Origin: Thermosynechococcus vestitus BP-1
Lineage (GTDB): Bacteria > Cyanobacteriota > Cyanobacteriia > Thermosynechococcales > Thermosynechococcaceae
Direction: 5' to 3'
NCBI RefSeq assembly: GCF_000011345.1
Contig: NC_004113.1
Location: forward strand, 1,116,001-1,180,000
DNA: 64,000 nt
Under the pieces are notes generated by a model. The model ran no database searches. It was not told where the DNA came from and worked only from the letters and a program-made list of their open reading frames with translations. How positions within the stretch are numbered: the stretch's first letter is position 1; each line of letters begins with the position of its first letter. A program made the position numbers and the translations under genes. Shown piece by piece: positions 24,836 to 33,606 of the stretch.

Positions 24836-26125
24836 TTACTCCTGCGGGGTTGTCGACTCCTCTAATTGTGGCAAATCCTTTGCCGTGGGAGCAGTTGCCT
24901 CTTCAGTGACCTCAGATGCAGGAGCAGCTGGGGTGGGTTCAGCCACAGAAGGAGCAGGTTGAGCAGGGACGCGCGGGCTAAGGAGAACGGAACGAGCTGG
25001 AGTGTCTGCTTTTTTGAAGGGATTCAGACGCTGCCAGAAGGGTTTTTGCGGTACTGGTGTCTCTTTTTCTGGTTCAACCCTAACTGTTGGTTCTGGGGTT
25101 AGCTCAGCAGGGGTTTCTTCTGGGGGCTCAGGGGTGGGTGGGACTTCCTCTACTGCCTCTAGGGGGAGTGTGGGTGGGGAGTCCTGAGCAACGGGAGTAG
25201 GGGGTGCCTCAACAACAGGCGTGGGTTCTGGGGTGGGTTCAGGGGGGAGGTTGCTGGGCAAATCTGGACTGAGGCTACTTTGGAGATTTTTCGCCGCCAG
25301 TTCTCCCCGTAGCAGGCGCGAGAGAACATCCTTGCCATTGGGTTGATAGGTGACGAGGCGGGTAATGGGATTGTAGGGAGAGGGAATCCGCTGACCATTG
25401 CCATCCAGGAGTTCGAGCCGCACCCAGTTATCCCCCGGCTGCAGTCCAGTGAGATAGTAGGCCTGCCAGCGATCAACAGTGAAAGATTGACCATTGATCG
25501 TGCAGCGCACCTGCCATACCTTCTCATTGTTGAATAGCTGATCCAAGGGTAGGTTGCTGAGATAAAAGTCGAGGAGCACCGGTTCAGTGCCATAGGTACC
25601 GCTGGGCTGATTGTAGGTGAGCAGGGGAAGACGGGCAGCGCGAGTGTCCTCATCTGCGGTGTAGAGATGAAACACGGTTTGAGCATAGGCAAGGGGATTT
25701 TTCAGACTTTCACCCCAGGGGTACACGACAAAAGCACGGAGAAGATGCGTTCCTGGCTCAAGGTGAGTAAATTCAATGGGTGTGCTCAGGTCATAGACAC
25801 TGCGGCTGGGCAGATCATCAAGCACCACCTCCACATGGGGACCCAAGCCTGTGTGCTGATCCTGAAACAGGCGTAGCCCTTGGACACTGAGCTTGACGGT
25901 GACGTTGCGACTTTGGAGCGTTTGGTTGACTTCGGGGGTGAGAATTTTCAGCTGGGGTTCATAGCGATCAAACCAATTTTTCATATCCTCAATGGCCACA
26001 GGAGCCGCCACCTCTGCCAGCGAGCCACTGGATTTTGCCGCTGCGATGTCTCCCATTGACCAGAGGAGAATGATGCTGAGAACTAAGGCGATCGCCCGTT
26101 GCCAACAGACCTGCCAACCCTTCAT
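24836..26125 (-). CDS. Exported protein with beta-rich domain and Pro/Glu-rich tail
   Basis: About 429 residues from MKGWQVCWQRAIALVL; signal peptide with core LVLSIILLWSMGDIAAA (cleavage near AAAKS). A conserved globular region (about 45-270) has repeated Ig-like beta signatures such as LKILTPEVNQTLQSRNVTVK, HTGLGPHVEVVLDDLPSR, LEPGTHLLRAFVVYPWGE and GDNWVRLELLDGNG. The C-terminal 150 residues are low-complexity Pro/Glu/Thr. An ATG 63 bp upstream lacks a signal-like start. Cyanobacteria carry similar proteins of unknown role. It is probably cotranscribed with DUF3119 and DUF3086. Confidence 0.72.
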   Translation of the reverse strand: MKGWQVCWQRAIALVLSIILLWSMGDIAAAKSSGSLAEVAAPVAIEDMKNWFDRYEPQLKILTPEVNQTLQSRNVTVKLSVQGLRLFQDQHTGLGPHVEVVLDDLPSRSVYDLSTPIEFTHLEPGTHLLRAFVVYPWGESLKNPLAYAQTVFHLYTADEDTRAARLPLLTYNQPSGTYGTEPVLLDFYLSNLPLDQLFNNEKVWQVRCTINGQSFTVDRWQAYYLTGLQPGDNWVRLELLDGNGQRIPSPYNPITRLVTYQPNGKDVLSRLLRGELAAKNLQSSLSPDLPSNLPPEPTPEPTPVVEAPPTPVAQDSPPTLPLEAVEEVPPTPEPPEETPAELTPEPTVRVEPEKETPVPQKPFWQRLNPFKKADTPARSVLLSPRVPAQPAPSVAEPTPAAPASEVTEEATAPTAKDLPQLEESTTPQE

Positions 26126-26194
26126 GCGCACCTCAGATGGTTGTAGTACCAAGGACAATTTTCGCAGACGGGCTGCCCACTTCCGCAATCAATT

Positions 26195-26899
26195 CTAGGG
26201 GCTGTAGATCACATGGCCACTGCTAAATTCCCGCACTTCGCCGTTGGTTAGGCGCACCTGCAATGTCCCGCGATCGCTAATTCCCAGACCGATGCCCTGC
26301 CACCTCTGTTCTCCCTGAACAAGCGTGAGCGATCGCCCCCGCAGAAAGTCTCGCTGCGCAGCGACCCCCACCCACTGTGACCGTTGCCAACACCAAAGCA
26401 GTTCAGCACGAATGGTTGCCAAGAGTTCCAAGTCGGTGGGTACGGCTTCCCAGGGATCAAGCAGCTGATGAAGACTCATGGCTTGGGGAAGGCCCATTGC
26501 CTCAACATCTACACAGCGGTTAAGCCCCACCCCCACCACTAACCAAGGGGAACAGCGTTCACAGAGAATTCCCGCCAGTTTCTTCCCCTGAGCCATCACA
26601 TCATTGGGCCACTTCAATTGCAGATGGCGATCCAGCGCTGGCCGCAGCCCACTCAACGCACGCATCACCGCTATCCCTGCTTGGATACTGGGAGCAACGA
26701 TCGCTGGCGAATAGGGCAAAATAAAGGAGGCCGTCAACACTCCCTGCGGGGATTGCCAAGGGCGGTTGTACTGGCCTCGCCCCCGTGTTTGTGCCTGAGT
26801 ATAGATGACTTGGCCGCTATAGAGCTGATCGGCATGGTGCAATGCCCATGTATTTGTGCTCTCACAGGTCTCTAGCCACACCAACCAAGGAAAATCCAT
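26195..26899 (-). CDS. birA: Biotin--[acetyl-CoA carboxylase] ligase
   Basis: 234 residues, catalytic domain only, without the N-terminal HTH of repressor-type BirA. ESTNTWALHH, QTRGRGQYNRPWQSPQG (the biotinyl-AMP GRGxxx loop), LKWPNDVMAQGKKLAGIL and VVGVGLNRC are the class hallmarks, and a short C-terminal SH3-like part follows. It biotinylates the acetyl-CoA carboxylase carrier protein. It stands 6 bp after the 3' remnant of the broken NYN gene. Confidence 0.93.
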   Translation of the reverse strand: MDFPWLVWLETCESTNTWALHHADQLYSGQVIYTQAQTRGRGQYNRPWQSPQGVLTASFILPYSPAIVAPSIQAGIAVMRALSGLRPALDRHLQLKWPNDVMAQGKKLAGILCERCSPWLVVGVGLNRCVDVEAMGLPQAMSLHQLLDPWEAVPTDLELLATIRAELLWCWQRSQWVGVAAQRDFLRGRSLTLVQGEQRWQGIGLGISDRGTLQVRLTNGEVREFSSGHVIYSP

Positions 26900-26905
26900 G
26901 GCGAT

Positions 26906-27405
26906 CTACTTGGGCACTGAAACAGAGGGCTCAATGAGTGCCCGCAACAGTTCTGGTTTCGGATCCGTCTCCACCCGTTCAAAAACCCCCTGCAGGGTCT
27001 GGTGTAACCACTCTGTCAATGCTGCATAGCCTTCGCGCAGGGTTGTGATGTTCGCAGCCACAAAATAGCGATCGCCGCTGTGGGGAGCTGGCACGAGAAT
27101 ATTGGCCCTTTGGCAGTTAGTCAAAGCAATTTCAATTTGACGACCACTCATCTGTGCTGGTGTGGTTTTCTCAATCATGGCGGCCAGTTCCTCTAAGGTA
27201 GCAGTGCAATCGCGATGGTCAAGGAGCCAGGCTAAAGTATGCGACAAGGCTGAAGGTTGGGCGATCGCCACCCGTTCGTGACTGAGCAGGGCCCGATAGG
27301 TTGCCAGACTTTGGAGGGGACGCTTTTCAAAATTGGCCATCACCACAGCACCGGCGGGAAGATGCTCCCGTAGGCCAAGACGCCGTTGATTGGCACTGCC
27401 CTGAC
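26906..27405 (-). pseudogene. C-terminal piece of broken NYN/LOTUS gene (piece 4 of 4)
   Basis: An open frame continues from the left junction of the IS200/IS605 element, QGSANQRRLGLREHLPAGAV, through MANFEKRPLQSLATYRALL, to a stop at 26906. A possible ATG at 27346 or 27340 could let a roughly 145-residue protein be made alone. It has a helical domain (SHTLAWLLDHRDCTATLEEL then RQIEIALTNCQRANIL) resembling a small winged helix. Joining it to piece 3 across the predicted element ends keeps the frame through a Cys codon, so it is the 3' part of the interrupted gene rather than an independent gene. Confidence 0.7.
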
Positions 27406-27434
27406 CAATGAAATGGGATACAAGCCCCGTCCTT

Positions 27435-27616
27435 TTAGGACGGCTTTTTTTGATTTCTAATGTATTCCTTAAGCACCTCTAACGGCGCTCCTCCAACAGA
27501 TGCCGCAAAATAACTAGGGCTCCAAAGTGATTCTTCATGGGGTTTTGGTAGTGCAGCTTTTCCATTCCCTCAGCGTCCGTAACACTGTGCCTTCCTTTAC
27601 GAAGATGACTTGACAT
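27435..27616 (-). pseudogene. tnpA remnant of IS200/IS605 copy 1
   Basis: Matches both ends of the 115-residue TnpA frame of copy 2, but the central 166 bp (a length not divisible by 3) are missing at about 27565. The HUH motif and most of the protein are lost. The stop codon lies in the loop of the left-end hairpin as in copy 2. This copy cannot make its own transposase. Confidence 0.8.
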
Positions 27617-27667
27617 TGCCTGCAGACCAACCTATAATCTAGCTACAGACCAATTATAACACAACCA

Positions 27668-28846
27668 ATGAAAGCTAGATATAGGTATCGTTTCTATCCC
27701 ACAGACCAACAACGACAACGCCTAGCTCAGTTGTTTGGGTGTGTCCGTGTGGTATGGAACGACGCACTGGCAATTTGTAAACAATCTGATTCATTGCCAA
27801 AAACTAGTGAATTGCAAAAGCTGGTAATTACCCAAGCGAAGAAAACACCAGAGCGGCAATGGTTGTCTGATGTTTCTAATGTCCCGTTACAGCAGTCTGT
27901 TGCCGATTTAGGAGTTGCCTATAAAAACTTCTTCGATGCAATTAAAGGTAGACGAAAAGGCAAGAAGATCAACCCTCCTAGATTTAAAAAGAAGACAGAA
28001 AGACAATCGGCCAGATTTACTACCTATGGATTTTCAATTAAAGGCGAAGAAGTTTATCTGGCGAAGATTGGTAATGTCAGACCAATTTGGTCAAGAAAGC
28101 TTCCTTCTAAACCAAGCTCAGTTACGGTGATTAAAGATAATGCAAATCGATATTTTCTCAGTTTTGTGGTCGAGATCGATCCAGTTGATCAACCTGCAAG
28201 TAATCCTTCTATCGGCATTGATTTGGGAATTAAAGCGTTTGCTACTTTAAGTACGGGCCAAAAGATTGATGGCCCTGATTATTCGAAGCTAGACAAAAAG
28301 ATCAGGCGAAAACAACGCAAACTGGCCCGTCAAGTTAAAGGAAGCAAACGGCGGGAGAAAACAAGACTGCAAATCGCTAAGCTTCATAGTCGGATTTCAG
28401 ACATTCGCAGGGATTTCTTGCATAAATTGTCTACCCGCGTGGTTATCGAGAACCAAGTAATCGCGCTGGAAGACTTGAATGTCTCTGGAATGGTGAAGAA
28501 CCGCAAACTCGCTAGAGCAATTAGCTTGCAAGGTTGGCGAGAATTCAGGGTTTTAGTTGAGGCTAAGTGCAACAAACTAAACCGTGAGTTCATTGTCATT
28601 GACCGATGGGAGCCAACCAGTCAGACTTGCTCAACATGCGGTTTTAAATGGGGCAAAGTCGATCTATCCGTTCGCTCGGTCGTATGTCTAAATTGTGGTA
28701 CAGAGCACGATAGAGACGAAAATGCCGCAAGAAACATAGAAAAAGTCGGGATAGGGCATTGCCACGACTATAAATGGACGCAGAGGGAGAGTAAGACTAC
28801 TTCGGTAGCATCACCCGATGAAGCGTCAAGAATCATCGCACTTTAG
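27668..28846 (+). CDS. tnpB: TnpB (IS605 OrfB) RNA-guided nuclease homologue, copy 1
   Basis: 392 residues. N-terminal MKARYRYRFYPTDQQRQRLA and FGCVRVVWNDAL; RuvC-I SIGIDLGIKAFATLSTG with catalytic Asp (about 180); RuvC-II VIALEDLNVSGM with Glu (about 265); zinc ribbon CSTCGFKW and CLNCGTEHDRDENAARNI with the RuvC-III Asp (about 345). All three acidic residues are present. It is nearly identical to the copy at 56925. The reRNA/omega-RNA would run from the 3' end of the gene to the right element end at 28863, with its guide read from the host sequence beyond. Confidence 0.93.
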   Translation: MKARYRYRFYPTDQQRQRLAQLFGCVRVVWNDALAICKQSDSLPKTSELQKLVITQAKKTPERQWLSDVSNVPLQQSVADLGVAYKNFFDAIKGRRKGKKINPPRFKKKTERQSARFTTYGFSIKGEEVYLAKIGNVRPIWSRKLPSKPSSVTVIKDNANRYFLSFVVEIDPVDQPASNPSIGIDLGIKAFATLSTGQKIDGPDYSKLDKKIRRKQRKLARQVKGSKRREKTRLQIAKLHSRISDIRRDFLHKLSTRVVIENQVIALEDLNVSGMVKNRKLARAISLQGWREFRVLVEAKCNKLNREFIVIDRWEPTSQTCSTCGFKWGKVDLSVRSVVCLNCGTEHDRDENAARNIEKVGIGHCHDYKWTQRESKTTSVASPDEASRIIAL

Positions 28847-28863
28847 GGCGGTGAGTATGTCAA

Positions 28864-29292
28864 AATGAAAGACACAGAAGATCGTGTTTTTGCAGACGTA
28901 GCGCAAGTATTCCGAAAACTTGACCATCCCCAACAGCAAAATGTCAAAGTTGGGCAGCAGGGCTTGCACCGCCCCTTGGACTTTACTAATAGGTAGCCCT
29001 TCCTGCCGCAGAAGCTTGCCACACTGCGAATCCCGGCGATACCAATCGAGAATCTGCCGCGTTTTAGCGATCGCCCCCTCAGCATGGCCAACCAAACTCA
29101 CCCTCAAATCGGCACACAAACGACGATTGTCCGTATCTAAGGGAAAGGCGGCGGGGGTGATGGTTGGTGCCGCAGCTGCCATGGGGGGAGCGGGACTGAC
29201 CACCGGCGGCCGGGATTGCACCGTTGGATCGGGAATGTGCACAAAGGCATCACAAATGGCCTGAAAACTCTTGCCCGCAGCATCTTCGTAGG
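28864..29292 (-). pseudogene. Middle piece of broken NYN/LOTUS gene (piece 3 of 4)
   Basis: Between the IS481 and IS200/IS605 elements the minus strand encodes EDAAGKSFQAICDAFVHIP, a Pro/Ala linker, and a domain with ILDWYRRDSQCGKLL, GLPISKVQGAVQALLPNF and LLLGMVKFSEYLRYV. That last domain resembles an OST-HTH/LOTUS fold, frequently fused to NYN nucleases. The longest isolated frame (28826-29242) ends inside the IS200/IS605 element and so carries about 10 non-native C-terminal residues. It is not expected to be functional alone. Confidence 0.75.
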
Positions 29293-30393
29293 TGTCAGGT
29301 CCCGCATCATTATATTCCCAGAAGTCGTGCTAAACTCTTTGAAGCGTACCGGCTCCTTGAGTGCTTGTTCCAAGGTCGGAAAGCATTGAACGATGGAGCG
29401 TAGCCATGCCACGTATTCATGCCAACGCCCGAACGACACCCCGAATTCGCCGTGAGATTCAACAAGCACCGGCTTCGATCAGTCACCGCGAGCTTGCCAG
29501 GCGTTACGGAATCCACCGGCACACAGTAGCGAAATGGCGTAAGCGCGCAAGCGTTGAAGACAAAAGCACCCGCCCGCACCGCCTGCAAACGACGCTTACG
29601 GAAGCGCAAGAGCTTGTGATCGTTGAGGTGCGTAAGCTCCTTTTGCTGCCTCTTGATGACCTTCTCGTTCTTGCCCGGACGTTCCTCAACCCCAATCTGA
29701 GCCGCTCAGCGCTGGATCGCTGCCTGCGTCGCCACGGGGTCTCGAACCTCAGGATACTGCAAAAGGAACGCGAAAGCCTCGAAGGCAGTCCCAAAAGCAC
29801 CACGCGGCAGTTCAAAGCGTACGCACCCGGGTTCATCCCCATCGACGTCAAATACCTGCCACAAATGCCGGATGAGGAGCAGCGCCGCTACCTCTTTGTC
29901 GCGATTGATCGGGCAACGCGCTGGGTCTATTTGGCAATCCACGAGAATAAGAGCGCAGAATCGGCAACGCGCTTTCTTGCAAATGTCCTTGCCAACGCTC
30001 CTTTCGTGGTGCGTACGGTGCTGACCGATAACGGCAAGGAGTTTACCGACCGTTTCTCCTCCGCAGGCGAACGCCAACCCACGGGACGTCATCCGTTTGA
30101 TCAGCTCTGTCGTGAAAAGCGCATCGCCCATCGGCTCATCCAACCCCGCCATCCGCAAACTAACGGGATGGTGGAACGCTTCAACGGCCGCATTGCCGAG
30201 ATTCTGCGCGCTGAACGCTTTGTCTCGGCAGCCGACTTGCAAGAGACGCTCACGCGATACCTTTGGGCGTACAATCACCGCATTCCCCAACGCGTTTTGG
30301 GCCACATGACTCCCATTGAGAAACTGCGATGGTGGCAAACTGAGCGACCAGACCTCTTCGTTTCAAGGGTAGATAATGTCACGGGTCTTGACA
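29293..30393 (+). mobile_element. IS481-family insertion sequence with 6-bp target duplication
   Basis: 1101 bp. Left end TGTCAGGTCCCGCATCATTA; right end, read on the minus strand, TGTCAAGACCCGTGACATTA: imperfect inverted repeats matching at most of 27 positions. CGTAGG flanks both sides (29287-29292 and 30394-30399), a perfect target duplication. Removing the element plus one CGTAGG copy restores the frame of the NYN gene. It has one transposase gene. Confidence 0.93.
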
Positions 30394-30398
30394 CGTAG
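29406..30398 (+). CDS. IS481-family transposase
   Basis: 330 residues from MPRIHANARTTPRIRREI (an in-frame ATG 45 bp upstream is possible). An N-terminal helix-turn-helix (HRELARRYGIHRHTVAKWRK) precedes an integrase core with PIDVKYLP (first Asp), VLTDNGKEFTD (second Asp) and QPRHPQTNGMVERFNGRI (Glu), the DDE arrangement of IS481. The reading frame passes the right inverted repeat: the TAG stop (30396-30398) lies in the duplicated host target. The protein appears intact. Confidence 0.93.
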   Translation: MPRIHANARTTPRIRREIQQAPASISHRELARRYGIHRHTVAKWRKRASVEDKSTRPHRLQTTLTEAQELVIVEVRKLLLLPLDDLLVLARTFLNPNLSRSALDRCLRRHGVSNLRILQKERESLEGSPKSTTRQFKAYAPGFIPIDVKYLPQMPDEEQRRYLFVAIDRATRWVYLAIHENKSAESATRFLANVLANAPFVVRTVLTDNGKEFTDRFSSAGERQPTGRHPFDQLCREKRIAHRLIQPRHPQTNGMVERFNGRIAEILRAERFVSAADLQETLTRYLWAYNHRIPQRVLGHMTPIEKLRWWQTERPDLFVSRVDNVTGLDT

Positions 30399-30661
30399 GC
30401 ACAGCCAATCACCGTTTTGCCGTACTGCCGTAACTTCTTGGCAAGGGAGCCAAAGCCACCATCCCCGGAGACGATCACAAATGTATCAAAGCGGTCATCC
30501 TGAAAAATCAAGTCCACCACATCAATGGCCAATTGAATATCAGCAGCATTTTTGCGATTTTCGTAGGAAAAGCCAAAGACCTGTACAGGTTCAATGCCCA
30601 ATTGGTGCATTTCACGGCGCAGTGACCCAAGGCGAGCATCACTCCAGTTGGCATAGGCACG
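30394..30661 (-). pseudogene. NYN-domain piece of broken gene (piece 2 of 4)
   Basis: In frame with piece 1 after a TAA at 30662-30664: RAYANWSDARLGSLRREMH, VQVFGFSYENRKNAADIQLA, then FDTFVIVSGDGGFGSLAKKL and RQYGKTVIGCAY. This is the C-terminal half of a NYN/LabA-type (DUF88) ribonuclease domain. The usual SGDxDF reads SGDGGF, so one acidic residue is also missing. A frame beginning at the ATG at 30610 runs into IS481 sequence. Confidence 0.8.
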
Positions 30662-30997
30662 TTACAGCAGCACCCGCTCGATGGGGTAGGCTTGGCGAAT
30701 ATGGGCTTGGATCGCACCGAGGGAGATTTTGGCCACATCTGCGGCTTTGATGTTATAGCCTTTAATCAAGTTTTCAATATCGTAGAAAATAGCAGTGCGG
30801 CGCTGGTGATGCCCAGAGGTTCGGGTTGCAAGATGTTCCAGTTTTTCCTCTAAACGCTGTAGCAGCTCCTCGATTTGGGGAGTGAGGGCATGACGTTGAC
30901 GATCCTGTACCCAAGTACCCACCAATGCCCCCGCAGAACTGACCGCCACTACAGGAAGCGGCTCACGGGTAAGGGCGACGGCAAGGGAACCCGCCAC
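30662..30997 (-). pseudogene. N-terminal piece of broken NYN gene (piece 1 of 4) ending in a nonsense codon
   Basis: 111 codons: a hydrophobic start (AGSLAVALTREPLPVVAVSS), a coiled segment (QIEELLQRLEEKLEHLATR) and the NYN N-terminal strand with RRTAIFYDIENLIKGYN carrying the first active-site Asp. It stops at a TAA after ERVLL, where downstream codons continue the NYN domain in the same frame, so a single C-to-T change (CAA to TAA) is the simplest cause. The 5' end merges with a truncated permease gene, so the true N-terminus may be missing. Confidence 0.8.
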
Positions 30998-31745
30998 GAT
31001 CGCTCCTAAAGTTGGGAAACGCTGCCCGCAATCGCTCCTGCACCTTTGCTAAATCCTCTCCCGGCTTTGCTTTAACCATGACATAGGTGATGCGGGTACT
31101 GGGGGACACCAAGGGCAAAAATTCGGGTACCGGTTCACTGGTATTAAACCGTGGGAAGTTCAAGTAAAGGTTCGCAGTTTCCAGCGAGGTAAAAACATAG
31201 GGGCTAGAGACAATTGATTTAACACCGCGCGTCCAGCCAATGACCGTTGCTGGGTAGTTATTCACACGACCTTTCTCCCCCAAAGCTGTGAGGGAAAGGG
31301 CATTGAGGTCAATGCGATCCACAGTGACGCTGTAGGGTTCCTCTAGCTTCCTCAGGGGTGCACCAGCAACTGTCGGCAAAGGCAGCAAGGTTCCTGTCGG
31401 TTCAACACCCACCACTTGCACTGGATCGATCGCCTCGGTCTCTGAACGCCGCCATATGGCTGACTGCATCAGGAGTGGTTCTGCCGCCGCAACCCCTTCA
31501 ACTGCTTGGGCATCAAGGACAACTTGATACTCAATGGGCAATGTCAGGCCAAAATAACGCAACTCACTCGAGGCAATCCAGAAATCCGCTTCGCTTTTGT
31601 TCATCAAGAGAGTGGCGGAGCGACTGAATCCCTCAAGGAGTCCCGTTTGAATGGTGACGAGACTCACAGCAAATGTGATGCCCAGTTGAGCAACGAGGAA
31701 GCGACTAAAATCTTCTAAAAGATTTTTCCGAGCAAGGGAGACCAT
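30963..31745 (-). pseudogene. DevC-like ABC exporter permease, C-terminally truncated
   Basis: The frame from MVSLARKNLLEDFSRFLVAQ has one N-terminal membrane segment (FAVSLVTIQTGLLEGF) and a MacB-like periplasmic domain (DFWIASSELRYFGLTLPIEY; SSPYVFTSLETANLYL) as in DevC permeases of heterocyst-type exporters. It breaks off near AAFPNFRSD. The three C-terminal membrane helices of the FtsX domain are missing and the frame ends in foreign codons within the NYN gene. No DevA or DevB gene is adjacent. It is a deletion product rather than a working transporter. Confidence 0.78.
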
Positions 31746-31821
31746 TTCTCCATCCTAAGTTTTAGCCGAAGTGGTGTCTAGGGCTTTTCAGCCAGTTGGA
31801 GCCCAGAGGTTCGCGATCGCC

Positions 31822-32138
31822 TTAATAAGCCCATAGGCAATCCTTGGCTAAAAACTCAACTGGCACCTCTTGGACTTGGGTCAAGTAATCGCCACCTGAA
31901 TCGGCATATAAGATCGGATGGCGGGCTTGAAAATAGCGGTTGTCATACTCCCATAGGTTCCGATCCCTCGGCGTGAGACGTTGCTGCCGCCGCTTAACAA
32001 TTTCTACCTGATCAAGCGGTGCGCGGAAAGACGAGGCTCTATCACTGGTTAGGGAGAAAGAACACCATCCTGGAAGATAGAGGGTAGGTTATTGATATGG
32101 GTAATGTAATAGAAACTTGATGATCTTGAATTCAGAAC
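31822..32138 (-). pseudogene. Degenerate fragment resembling DarT (DUF4433) ADP-ribosyltransferase
   Basis: Reading leftwards from the intron junction, one frame gives FYYITHINNLPSIFQDGVLS then a stop. A shifted frame continues VEIVKRRQQRLTPRDRNLWE and YDNRYFQARHPILYADSGG to a stop at 31822. The H-I-T-H-x-x-N-L-P-S-I opening and the W-Y-N-Y-F-Q-x-R-x-P stretch are the N-terminal landmarks of DarT-type DNA thymidine ADP-ribosyltransferase toxins. The rest of the domain and any DarG antitoxin are absent. The family call is from memory of motifs. Confidence 0.5.
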
Positions 32139-32766
32139 GTGCGATGCGAAAGCCAGCCAGGTGATTGTCCCGTTAGCCCAACAAGCTAGAACGGGACCGA
32201 TTGTTCCCCCAACCGTAGCCTAGGGAGGCATGCGCGACTGGTAACGGTCAGGTATGAAGCCCTCCCGACAACGGAGCCCGAACCGAAAGGTTGAAGCCGA
32301 ATCCGTGAGGAGGAAGCAACTTTGCCAGCGTCAGGCGATAGGGAGCTAGGCTTGAGGGTATGGTGAACGCAAGTGAAGTGACGCCAGAAGCCTCGTTACT
32401 ATAAACAGGCCAAAGACGCCGATAGGCCTGAGCCAAAATGGCAAACGGACTGGTTTCACTGCTGTCATCTCAGTGGACGGGGACAACAGCTCCGCCGGGG
32501 TAAAGTCACCACCTAACCCCTCGCGTCATCTGGTTGGAACGCGGTAAGCCCGTATCGTCGCCTTGAACATTCAAGGCAGGCAAACCGTAAGGAATGCTGA
32601 TGAGGGTGCGGGTATGGGATGCAGGAGAAAGCGAATGCTGGTCTGTAACGGACCGGATAGGGGTTGAGGAGAGGACCCAACATCACCCCGCCCGAAAGGG
32701 AGCAGACTTCCTGCTGGTCTCCCTTTGCGAGATAACCTGTAGAACCTCTTGAATGGAGACAAGGCA

Positions 32767-33605
32767 GTGCGACGCGAAAGCTAGCCAGATGATTGTCCCA
32801 CTAGCCCAACAAGCTAGAACGGGACCGGTTGTTCCCCCAACCGTAGCCTAAGGAGGCATGCGTGACTGGTAACGGTCAGGTATGAAGCCCTCCCGACAAT
32901 GAAGCCCGAACCGGAAGGTTGGAGCCGAATCCGTGAGGAGGAAGCAACTTCACCAGCGTCAGGTGATAGGGAGCTAGGCTTGAGGGTATGGTGAACGCAA
33001 GTGAAGTGACGCTAGAAGCCTCGTTACTCCAAGCAGGCCAAAGATGCTGATAGGCCTGAGCCAAAATGGCAAAGCGGATTGGATTCACTGCTTGCTTTTC
33101 AGTGAACGGGGACAGCAACTCCGCCGGGGTATAGTCACCACCTAACCCCTCGTGTCATCTGGTTGGAACGCGGTAAGCCCGTATCTTCGCCTTGAACATT
33201 CAAGGCAGGCAAACCGTAAGGAATGCTGATGGGGGTGCGGGTAGAGGAGGTGGGAAAAAGCGAATGCTAGCCTGTAATGGGCTAGATAGGGATTGAGAAT
33301 GCTGGCAGGACATTCAACATCATCCCACTCGAAAGAGGGCAGACTTCCCGCCGGTCCCCCCTTACGAGAAAGTCTATAGAACCTTCCTAATGGTGACAAT
33401 GCAAATGGCGGTGATCTTGAGTCACTGGTGCGGTCACCAACCTGCTCAAAAGGTAGAGAGGCTGTAGATGAGTATCGTAAAGGTTGCATGCACAACCGGT
33501 TCCTCTTAAATGAGGGGTCCTGGGGGGCTCGAGCCGGATGCGGGGAAACTTGCACGTCCGGTTCCTAGGGGGCTAGGGGGCAGCGATGCCCCCCTGCTAC
33601 CCGAC
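32767..33605 (+). mobile_element. ORF-less group IIB intron nested inside the outer intron (twintron)
   Basis: 839 bp from GTGCGACGCG to CTACCCGAC, with domain V at 33531-33564. Removal joins GGAGACAAGGCA to AATGACGGTGG, which matches the uninterrupted equivalent in the inner intron itself (GACAATGCAAATGGCGGTG), so the ends are secure. The insertion lies one base before the RT start codon of the outer intron. Domain IV keeps decayed first and last codons of an RT gene around a compact hairpin at 33482-33497. Confidence 0.93.
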
Positions 33606-33606
33606 A

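Larger units (their letters stand above)
27406..28863 (+). mobile_element. IS200/IS605-family element, copy 1 (tnpA deleted, tnpB intact)
   Basis: Shares both ends and most of its length with the element at 56497-58120. Left flank is TGAC in both copies; the element starts CAATGAAATGGG and ends TATGTCAA. There is no target duplication, as expected for a TnpA-type single-strand mechanism. A left-end hairpin CCGTCC-TTTTA-GGACGG (27427-27443) is present. This copy is 166 bp shorter because of one internal deletion in the tnpA region. Removing it restores the frame of the host gene, which fixes the right end at TCAA. Confidence 0.9.

Noticed and set aside
32139-33605. Possible tandem duplication of an intron 5' half
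   Set aside because: The second copy is complete with domains V and VI and a proper 3' end, and its removal restores the outer intron, so it is a nested intron and not a duplication.
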